Origin: Candidatus Thermokryptus sp.
GTDB taxonomy: Bacteria; Bacteroidota; Ignavibacteria; Kryptoniales; Kryptoniaceae
Assembly (NCBI GenBank): GCA_028276305.1
Contig: JAPYWO010000073.1
Coordinates: forward strand, 1-6,523
DNA: 6,523 bases
Reading direction: 5' to 3'
Within the stretch, counting starts at the first letter, position 1. Each line of letters opens with the position of its first letter. The translations under genes were made by a program, and so were the position numbers. Shown piece after piece: positions 1 through 5,898 of this stretch. The notes beneath the pieces are model-generated. The model did no database searches. It was not told the DNA's origin and was given only the letters and a program-made list of their open reading frames with translations.

Positions 1-806
1 AGGGGGTTTTTTACGGGACACCTTCAGATTGTTTTACTTGCCATCAAAACAATTTTGTTTCAGCTGTAAAACCAAATCATACTGAAGCTGGATTTAGTCA
101 CGAGTGCCAAATATGTCATACCACTCTCGCTTGGAAACCGTCAAAATTTGATCATAACACAACTAATTTCAAATTAACAGGGAAGCATTTAATTCTTGAT
201 TGTTCTTTCTGCCATAAAGGTGTATTTTCTGGGACGCCGACCGATTGTTATTCTTGTCATCAGAGCAATTATGCGTCTGCGACTAATCCTGATCACAGGC
301 AGTTGGGGTTTCCGACCAATTGCGAGCAATGTCATACGACTGATGGTTGGAGACCTGCGACATTTGATCACAGCAGGACTGGATTTGCGTTAACGGGTAG
401 ACACAGTGTTGTTCAATGTTCAAGTTGTCATAAGAGTGGTTATAGTGGGACGCCGACTGATTGTTATTCTTGTCATCAATCAAACTATACAAATGCTCTC
501 ATCCCTGTTCATACAGTTGGTTATCCTTATAACTGTGAAATGTGCCATACAACAAATGGATGGAAGCCGTCAAGTTTTAATCACGATGTCCAATACTTCA
601 GAATTTACTCTGGAAAGCATAGCTATTCAAAGGGGAGATGGCGACTTTGCGTTGATTGTCATCTTTCCGCACCGAATTCATTTCAAAGTTACTCTTGTAC
701 AACAAATTGCCACAATAATAAAACGAAGTTAGATACCGAGCATAGGAATGTTCCGGGTTATATCTATGATAATCAAGCTTGTTATTCATGCCATAAAAGT
801 GTATAA
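1..806 (+). CDS. Multihaem c-type cytochrome, 5'-truncated by the window edge
   Basis: The reading frame is open from the first full codon at position 3 to the TAA at 804-806, giving 267 visible residues; the true start lies upstream of the window. Ten CXXCH haem c motifs are visible (residues 10, 35, 67, 82, 107, 139, 154, 178, 216 and 260), plus one CX3CH (CTTNCH, residue 232), so at least 11 haems are likely. The protein is made of 72-residue units, each with three haem motifs and three further conserved His (in PNH/PDH/PVH, FDH/FNH and TGKH/TGRH contexts), which are likely distal axial ligands. A different C-terminal cap (about residues 194-267) carries the CX3CH motif and ends in a CYSCH haem motif. 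Such proteins act outside the cytoplasm as electron carriers; the signal peptide must lie upstream. The next gene is a paralogue 16 bases downstream. Multihaem cytochrome identity is secure; the redox partner is unknown. Confidence 0.93.
   Translation, partial: GVFYGTPSDCFTCHQNNFVSAVKPNHTEAGFSHECQICHTTLAWKPSKFDHNTTNFKLTGKHLILDCSFCHKGVFSGTPTDCYSCHQSNYASATNPDHRQLGFPTNCEQCHTTDGWRPATFDHSRTGFALTGRHSVVQCSSCHKSGYSGTPTDCYSCHQSNYTNALIPVHTVGYPYNCEMCHTTNGWKPSSFNHDVQYFRIYSGKHSYSKGRWRLCVDCHLSAPNSFQSYSCTTNCHNNKTKLDTEHRNVPGYIYDNQACYSCHKSV
15..230 (+). repeat. Tri-haem coding repeat, copy 1 (216 bp)
   Basis: First of three in-frame units in the truncated cytochrome gene. It begins at the GTP(S/T)DC codons and encodes 72 residues with haem motifs at residues 10, 35 and 67. 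At protein level it is about half identical to copy 2 (37 of 72 positions counted by eye), with all Cys and haem-ligand His conserved. Confidence 0.85.
231..446 (+). repeat. Tri-haem coding repeat, copy 2 (216 bp)
   Basis: Second unit, exactly 216 bases after copy 1. Its first 32 bases (231-262) match the start of copy 3 (447-478) with a single C/T difference, so copies 2 and 3 are much closer at DNA level than either is to copy 1. Haem motifs start at residues 82, 107 and 139 of the visible protein. Confidence 0.88.
447..587 (+). repeat. Tri-haem coding repeat, copy 3 (partial, runs into C-terminal cap)
   Basis: Third unit, again 216 bases on. It keeps the first two haem motifs (residues 154 and 178) and the following W-K-P and FNH positions, with one residue deleted relative to copy 2 before the second motif. 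It then departs into the cap (YFRIYSGKH and beyond), so the third motif of the standard unit is replaced. The 3' boundary is approximate. Confidence 0.75.
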
Positions 807-822
807 CAAAAGCTTGCGTCAT

Positions 823-1842
823 ATGAATAAGTTTATTTTAACATTATTTCTTATAAATGTCGCCTTATCGCAGTCGCCCCATGGTCAAATAAATATTCAA
901 TGTTCCAACTGTCATTCAACTTCTGGCTGGAAGCCAATAAAAGAAAAAATTGATTTTGACCATTCAACCACGGGTTTTCGGCTGGTTGACTCTCATGCAA
1001 AGGTAAAATGCACTGATTGCCATAAGAAAGATAATAAAGGTAATTTAATTTTTTCATCCGTTGGTAAAAGTTGTTCCTCTTGTCATTTTGACTTTCATGC
1101 AGGTGAACTTGGGAACAGATGCCAGGATTGTCATTCATTCAAGACATGGAAGCTTTATGATGTGGTTAGAAAGCATAACAACACGAGATTCCCGCTTTCT
1201 GGTGTCCATGCTTCGTTGAAATGCGAGAGTTGCCATTTGAAAGGGGGAATTTTTCAAGTTGTTTCAATCCCAGTTGAATGTGTATCATGCCACGAAAAGA
1301 ATTACAATGAAGCTAAAAGACCTGATCATATTGTTTTGAATTTTAGTAAAAATTGCGGTGATTGTCATACGATAAAGGCGATTTCTTGGACAGGTGAGAG
1401 AGCCTTTCATAATAGAACTGGGTTTCCTTTAACAGGGGCGCATCAAATTATAAGTTGCGATAAGTGCCACATTGATTGGAAATTTGATGTTCTTATTCCA
1501 ACTGATTGTTATCCGTGCCACAGGATACAATATGAGAATGCAAAAAACCCAAATCACTTAACTGCCGGTTTTCCTACAACTTGTGCAACTTGTCATACAA
1601 GTTCAGGATGGAGACCTGCTTCAAATTTTGACCATGATAGAAATTTCTTTAGAATATATTCCGGAGAACATCGTGGGAAATGGAATAGTTGTAATGATTG
1701 CCATATTGATCCAAACAACTACAAAAATTTTTCATGCATAACATATTGCCACAGTCAAGCATCAACAGATAGAAAACATAGAAATGTCGGAGGATATAGA
1801 TATGAAAGTCAAGCTTGTCTATCGTGTCATAGAGGCGTTTAA
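823..1842 (+). CDS. Secreted multihaem c-type cytochrome (13 haem motifs)
   Basis: A complete 339-residue protein. The ATG at 823 is chosen because it gives a clean signal peptide (MNKFILTLFLINVALS, likely cut before QSPHG). The frame is open back to an ATG at 748, but that start would bury the leader inside the upstream gene. There are 12 CXXCH motifs (residues 27, 63, 84, 100, 134, 153, 178, 212, 229, 254, 290 and 332) and one CX3CH (CITYCH, 305-310), so 13 haems are expected. Extra conserved His (for example FDH 47, SH 58, FH 92, GVH 129, PDH 169, GAH 207, PNH 245, FDH 271 and GEH 283) could give bis-His coordination. The first half is looser, like class III-type multihaem proteins; the second half and cap align with the upstream paralogue. 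The likely role is periplasmic or surface electron transfer. No strong Shine-Dalgarno sequence precedes the start. The 3' end overlaps the next gene by 41 bases. Confidence 0.93.
   Translation: MNKFILTLFLINVALSQSPHGQINIQCSNCHSTSGWKPIKEKIDFDHSTTGFRLVDSHAKVKCTDCHKKDNKGNLIFSSVGKSCSSCHFDFHAGELGNRCQDCHSFKTWKLYDVVRKHNNTRFPLSGVHASLKCESCHLKGGIFQVVSIPVECVSCHEKNYNEAKRPDHIVLNFSKNCGDCHTIKAISWTGERAFHNRTGFPLTGAHQIISCDKCHIDWKFDVLIPTDCYPCHRIQYENAKNPNHLTAGFPTTCATCHTSSGWRPASNFDHDRNFFRIYSGEHRGKWNSCNDCHIDPNNYKNFSCITYCHSQASTDRKHRNVGGYRYESQACLSCHRGV
1789..1794 (+). promoter_or_regulatory. Shine-Dalgarno site inside the upstream cytochrome gene
   Basis: GGAGGA ends 7 bases before the ATG at 1802 and decides the start of the barrel gene. 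The same bases are the two Gly codons of VGGY in the cytochrome cap. The upstream paralogue has VPGY at the corresponding place, so this site is specific to this junction. It is the strongest ribosome binding site seen in the window. Confidence 0.65.
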
Positions 1843-3451
1843 GGTTATTCTTTTAATTACAGTCATTTGTAAATTTAACCTTGCTTCCCAAGATAAGGAA
1901 GAATTTCTAAAGATAAATGGGAAAGTTGTTTTTATAACGGTTGGTGAGGTTTATTTTGATTTTGGGAGCAAGAATGGTGTAGAGATTGGTGATACAGTTT
2001 TTGTAATGATTAGCGATGCGAAAATAGATACAATGATTGTTCATAGTGTTTCGGATAAAAATTCAGTGGCGAGGTCCTCACTAGATAAGATTAAAGATAT
2101 AAAAATTGGAAGTCAAGCGTATGTGAGGAAAATTAAAAAAACTACCTCTACAACCGAACGAAGAAGTGAAATGGTTGTCGTTAAAGGTATTGATACTGTT
2201 AACTTTAGGAAACCCCCTGAACCTGATTTACCCCAATTTACCCAAAATCGTGAGCCATCTATTAAAATGAATGGAAGAATCAGCATCCAAAATTTTTCTT
2301 TATTTACCTCACAAAACCTTTATTATCATAGACCAGGCGCTATAATTGTGGTCAATGCTGATAAGTTTTTTATTGATGGTTTTAAATTCGTTGTTTATTC
2401 AAAATTTGATTATAGCATTTCAAGGAATGGTGACTTGATAGACAGGAAAAGAATGTTATCGGTTTATCAGCTATCGTTGGAGTATCAATTTTCAAATTTT
2501 TCAATTTCACTTGGGAGGGTTTTCCCTTATACAGGTTACGGAACCGGTTGGACTGATGGAATACAGTTTTTAATGAAAAGCAGAAGTATAACTATCGGTT
2601 TTATTGGGGGAACTCAACCGTCAAGATGGAACAATTCGATTTCTTTATCTGATCCGAAATTTTCATTTTTCGTTGTGAGAGGTTTTAGGGGTTCATTTTT
2701 AACAGGTAATTTGGCTTTATCTTATTCTAAAATTTTAAAAAATAAAAAGCTTGACGAGGAGTTCCTTTCAGTTCAAAACTTTTTTAGAATTCTAAATTTT
2801 GCCGATTTTCATCAATCAGTGCAATTTGATCTTAACGATGTTCAAAATGGCAGTAAAATAAGAAAATTGAAATTGAGAAATCTTTTCACATCAATTGTTT
2901 TCACTACAACAACTTGGTTAAGGTTGGGAATTGATTTCAATGAATATAGGAGTGTGTATCTATTTGAGACGATGAAAGATTTCCCAGATACACTTTTTGA
3001 TAAAAGATTGAGAAAGGATATTCGTGGCAGAGTATTTATTTATCTGCCGTTTGATGCAAATTTAAATTTGACCACAACGATAAAATTTATTGAAGGGGAA
3101 AAACAGAGAGATCAGTTTACTTCGGCATATCTCAATTTTGATGATATTTTCTCGTTTGGTTTAGGCGTTAGGACTGGGGTTTCATTGGCAAAATCAAGAT
3201 TTGGCACGATTTTCGGAAAGGAGATTTCCTTTGATAAATCTCTCTTGAACGGGGAAATAAATGCAAATGTAAGCTTTAACTCTTATGATTACAAAACTTC
3301 GTCAGGGGAGGTTTTCACAAACACAGTTGCACGTGCTGGGTTAATTTTCAACTTTGGGCGAAGGTTGTTTTTTATCGTTGATGTTGAGAGAGGTTGGGAA
3401 CAAAATTTCAAACGGCTTGGCATTTTCTCTGAATTCGGATATAGATTGTAA
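1802..3451 (+). CDS. Exported probable outer-membrane beta-barrel protein with N-terminal SH3-like domain
   Basis: A 549-residue protein whose family I do not recognise. The start at 1802 follows a GGAGGA site; an in-frame ATG at 1784 would lack it and add six residues. Residues 1-29 look like a signal peptide with a long n-region (basic, MKVKLVYR...) and the core VILLITVICKF, cut near NLAS-Q. Residues 36-110 form a compact beta domain (GKVVFITVGEVYFDFG, then NGVEIGD, then KIGSQAYV) resembling the SH3-like/FlgT C-terminal type of fold. A polar, Pro-rich linker (about 111-152) follows. Residues 153-549 alternate short amphipathic strands with turns, many aromatic residues and few Cys, as in outer-membrane barrels. 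The segment around SLGRVFPYTGYGTGWTDG (236-253) is porin-like. The chain ends in GYRL rather than the common terminal Phe. Position between cytochromes and an oxidoreductase suggests a partner in electron export, or simply a co-expressed outer-membrane protein. No haem motif is present. Confidence 0.72.
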   Translation: MKVKLVYRVIEAFKVILLITVICKFNLASQDKEEFLKINGKVVFITVGEVYFDFGSKNGVEIGDTVFVMISDAKIDTMIVHSVSDKNSVARSSLDKIKDIKIGSQAYVRKIKKTTSTTERRSEMVVVKGIDTVNFRKPPEPDLPQFTQNREPSIKMNGRISIQNFSLFTSQNLYYHRPGAIIVVNADKFFIDGFKFVVYSKFDYSISRNGDLIDRKRMLSVYQLSLEYQFSNFSISLGRVFPYTGYGTGWTDGIQFLMKSRSITIGFIGGTQPSRWNNSISLSDPKFSFFVVRGFRGSFLTGNLALSYSKILKNKKLDEEFLSVQNFFRILNFADFHQSVQFDLNDVQNGSKIRKLKLRNLFTSIVFTTTTWLRLGIDFNEYRSVYLFETMKDFPDTLFDKRLRKDIRGRVFIYLPFDANLNLTTTIKFIEGEKQRDQFTSAYLNFDDIFSFGLGVRTGVSLAKSRFGTIFGKEISFDKSLLNGEINANVSFNSYDYKTSSGEVFTNTVARAGLIFNFGRRLFFIVDVERGWEQNFKRLGIFSEFGYRL

Positions 3452-3469
3452 CAAATTTACCTTCTTAAA

Positions 3470-4780
3470 ATGGAAACATTGGCAACTGCAATTATAACTT
3501 TCTTTTTAGTGCTTTTGATATTTGTCCCTTATTATGTGAAGTTCAAGAAAAAGGAAAGGAAAGCCAAAGAAAAACTTGAAGAGGCAAAAGCTGAAGGATT
3601 AGTTGAAGCTTATGGTCTTCACCCAAAGATAAATGAGACACTTTGCATTGGATGTGGAAGCTGTGTAAAAGCATGTCCAGAAGGTGATGTTCTTGAAGTT
3701 GTTGAAGGTAAAGCGACGATAATCAATGGTTATAAATGTGTTGGTCATGGTTTATGTGCTCAAGCGTGTCCGGTTGGCGCAATTGAGCTTGTCTTGGGAA
3801 GCCCGACCAAAGTCGTTGAGGTTCCAGAATTGGATGAAAATTATCAAACTAACATCCCTGGTATTTTTATAGTTGGTGAGCTTGGAGGAGTTGGGTTGAT
3901 TAGAAATGCTGTTGAGCAAGCAAAAAAATGTATTGAATATATTGCAAAAAATAGACCCAAAGCCAAAAATCAGAATGAATATGATGTTATAATCGTTGGA
4001 GCTGGTCCTGCTGGTCTTACTGCTTCTCTTACGGCGATGGGGTATAAACTTAAATATGTGACCCTTGAGCAAGAGGAAAGCATTGGAGGGACGATTTTAC
4101 ATTACCCGAGACAAAAAATTGTTATGACATTTCCAGTTGAATTGCCTTTGTATGGGAAACTTAAATTTTATGAAGTTCCAAAAGAAACACTCTATAATCT
4201 ATGGCTTGAAATAGCAAAGAATTTCAGCATAAATGTTAAAACTGGCAAAAAGGTTGTTGATATAAAAGTTTCAGATGATTTTTTTAGCGTTTTAACTGAA
4301 GACGGCGATGTTTACAATAGTAGCAATGTTGTCCTTGCTCTTGGAAGGAGGGGCTCACCGAAAAAGCTCGGGGTTCCAGGTGAAGAACTTGGAAAGGTTT
4401 CTTATAAATTAATTGAAGCAGAGAATTATAACGATTGCGATATCCTTGTTGTCGGTGGTGGGGATAGCGCTGTTGAGTCCGCCATGGCTTTGGCTAATCA
4501 AAGAAATAATCGGATAACGCTATCTTATCGTGGCGATGCTTTTAAATCAATAAAGCCAAGAAATAGAGAAAGGATAAAAAGATATATTGACGAGGGGAAA
4601 ATTAATGTTGTTTTTAAGTCAAATGTCAAGGAAATCAAAGACAAATCGGTTATCTTGACAACTCCTGAGGGGGAGATAGAATTACCGAACGATTATGTCT
4701 TTATCTTCATTGGCGGGACTTTGCCATATGAATTTCTCAAAAAAGTTGGAATAAATATAGTTCAAAAAAGCGGGAACTAA
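3470..4780 (+). CDS. Membrane-anchored ferredoxin-FAD/NAD(P) oxidoreductase (thioredoxin-reductase-like)
   Basis: A 436-residue protein. Residues 6-22 are one membrane span followed by a strongly basic stretch (KFKKKERKAKEK), which places the bulk in the cytoplasm. Residues 55-105 are a two-cluster ferredoxin domain. Cluster 1 is C59-x2-C62-x2-C65-x3-C69-P. Cluster 2 is C90-x2-H93-x2-C96-x3-C100-P, with His where Cys is usual. Residues 129-150 (NIPGIFIVGELGG...RNAVEQ) resemble the C-terminal FAD-contacting motif of flavin reductases but lie before the flavin domain. The FAD Rossmann motif is GAGPAG (177-182), the NAD(P) motif is VVGGGDSAVESA (327-338), and a late FIGGTLPYEFL segment completes the fold. 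The CXXC disulfide of true thioredoxin reductases is absent, so electrons probably pass between NAD(P)H, FAD and Fe-S clusters. I recall similar proteins beside multihaem cytochromes in Geobacter-like bacteria; partners here are inferred. The start is 18 bases after the barrel gene, without a clear Shine-Dalgarno sequence. Confidence 0.85.
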   Translation: METLATAIITFFLVLLIFVPYYVKFKKKERKAKEKLEEAKAEGLVEAYGLHPKINETLCIGCGSCVKACPEGDVLEVVEGKATIINGYKCVGHGLCAQACPVGAIELVLGSPTKVVEVPELDENYQTNIPGIFIVGELGGVGLIRNAVEQAKKCIEYIAKNRPKAKNQNEYDVIIVGAGPAGLTASLTAMGYKLKYVTLEQEESIGGTILHYPRQKIVMTFPVELPLYGKLKFYEVPKETLYNLWLEIAKNFSINVKTGKKVVDIKVSDDFFSVLTEDGDVYNSSNVVLALGRRGSPKKLGVPGEELGKVSYKLIEAENYNDCDILVVGGGDSAVESAMALANQRNNRITLSYRGDAFKSIKPRNRERIKRYIDEGKINVVFKSNVKEIKDKSVILTTPEGEIELPNDYVFIFIGGTLPYEFLKKVGINIVQKSGN

Positions 4781-4800
4781 TATTTCCCATCTTCATCCCC

Positions 4801-4832
4801 TTTGCAAATTAACATCACTAATTGTAAATTTA
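4801..4832 (+). promoter_or_regulatory. Candidate promoter for bpsA and the lipoprotein gene
   Basis: This lies in the only sizeable intergenic gap (4781-4856). TTTG (4801-4804) is followed after 20 bases by TAAATTTA (4825-4832), seven of eight matches to the Bacteroidota -7 element TAnnTTTG with the normal spacing from a -33 TTTG. The same bases can be read as a sigma-70 type TTGCAA-17-TAAATT. Transcription would then start about 15-20 bases before the ATG at 4857. In AT-rich DNA such matches can arise by chance. Confidence 0.4.
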
Positions 4833-4856
4833 TTAAAAAATTCAAAGGCGGAAAAT

Positions 4857-5882
4857 ATGGCTGATGAAAGAATAGAAAGACAGGTGTTGCGTGTCCTTTC
4901 TACCGGACCAAAAACTTTTTGGGAGATTGTCAATCGCCAAGATGGAACCCTTAAGGAGTTGTATCAAACTTTAAACAAATTGCTGAAGAAAAACTTAATC
5001 AAAAGAGATGGCGAGTTTTTTTACCTTAATGGGCAAGCACCACTAAAAGTATTTCCCGATCCGAGATGTGAAAATTGCCGTGGCGGAATCCAAATAAAAG
5101 GTGAGTATTTAAAAATTTTTGAAACATACAAAGAAATAGTAAAAAGTAGACCGTTACCTTCAATTGAATTTGACCAAGGTTTCATTAGCGCAGAGGATGC
5201 CGTAAGGAGAGCAATTTTTATGTATGAAAGAGGAGATGTTGAAGGGAAGTCAATCTTTATACTTGGTGATGACGACCTTGTAAGCATAGCGATTGGATTA
5301 CTCGGCGTTGCAGAAAAGATCACAGTTCTTGAAATTGATAAACGATTAACCGATTTCATTAACGATGTGAGCAGGAAATATAACCTTAACATCTCAACTA
5401 TAACTCACGATGTCCTTGACTCTTTCCCACGAAGGGAAATGAATAAGTATGATACCTTTTTAACCGATCCAGTTGAGACATTGCAGGGCTTTATAATTTT
5501 TATTTACAGATGCATGCAAGCGTTAAAGAAAAGACGATCAGTTGGATATTTTGGCTTGACACACATTGAAGCAAACCTTGAGAAATGGTACCACATACAA
5601 AAGTTTATACTTTCAACTGGAATGGTTATAACTGATATACTGCGTGACTTTTCATATTACCCAGAAGATGAAAACCAATGGAACGAAAACTATCAGCATT
5701 ATTTGATAAATAAAAAATTGAAAATCGGTCTACCAAATGTTAATTGGTTCAGGTCTTCCTTTTTCAGAATTGAAGCGTATGATAAAATTAAATTAAGAAA
5801 ATTGCCGAGGTTGAAATCAGCTCATAAACTTTATGTTGATGATGAGGCATGGTGCACAGTTGAATATGAGAAATGGGATTAA
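4857..5882 (+). CDS. bpsA: N4-bis(aminopropyl)spermidine synthase (BpsA family)
   Basis: A 341-residue protein, close to the roughly 350 residues of the Thermococcus enzyme. The family transfers aminopropyl groups from decarboxylated S-adenosylmethionine to the internal nitrogen of spermidine, giving the branched polyamine N4-bis(aminopropyl)spermidine; the enzyme is cytoplasmic. Residues 1-60 form a winged-helix N-terminal domain. A C71-x2-C74 pair follows. The Rossmann-like catalytic domain carries the family's GDDDLVSIA motif (137-145, including the catalytic Asp region), the LEIDKR nucleotide-binding segment (158-163), HDVLD (184-188), TDPVET (203-208) and GYFGLTHIEANLEKW (230-244). From memory the family usually reads TDPPET, so Val at 206 is a small departure. 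A purine-rich AAAGGCGGA ends 4 bases before the ATG. It is separated from the cytochrome-oxidoreductase group by 76 bases and leads a second unit with the gene 16 bases downstream. The activity suggests a thermophilic host. Confidence 0.88.
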   Translation: MADERIERQVLRVLSTGPKTFWEIVNRQDGTLKELYQTLNKLLKKNLIKRDGEFFYLNGQAPLKVFPDPRCENCRGGIQIKGEYLKIFETYKEIVKSRPLPSIEFDQGFISAEDAVRRAIFMYERGDVEGKSIFILGDDDLVSIAIGLLGVAEKITVLEIDKRLTDFINDVSRKYNLNISTITHDVLDSFPRREMNKYDTFLTDPVETLQGFIIFIYRCMQALKKRRSVGYFGLTHIEANLEKWYHIQKFILSTGMVITDILRDFSYYPEDENQWNENYQHYLINKKLKIGLPNVNWFRSSFFRIEAYDKIKLRKLPRLKSAHKLYVDDEAWCTVEYEKWD

Positions 5883-5898
5883 AAAAAGCTAAAAAGAT

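Noticed and set aside
15..478. CRISPR-like or mobile repeat
   Set aside because: The repeats are in-frame coding units with a 216-bp period and conserved haem codons; there are no short palindromic repeats or spacers.
303..806. Start of the first cytochrome at the TTG of position 303
   Set aside because: The frame is open back to position 3 and the upstream codons encode the same haem repeat, so this is an internal codon of a gene that begins outside the window.
748..822. An upstream start (748 or 766) for the second cytochrome
   Set aside because: It would put 19-25 extra residues before a clean signal peptide that starts at 823, and the open frame is explained by overlap with the end of the first cytochrome.
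741..830. The two cytochrome genes as one gene broken by a frameshift
   Set aside because: The first ends in the same conserved cap as the second, and the second has its own signal peptide, so they are tandem paralogues.
4772..4788. Hairpin GGGAA-7-TTCCC over the stop codon as a terminator
   Set aside because: The stem is only 5 bp and is not followed by a T tract, so it is too weak to call.
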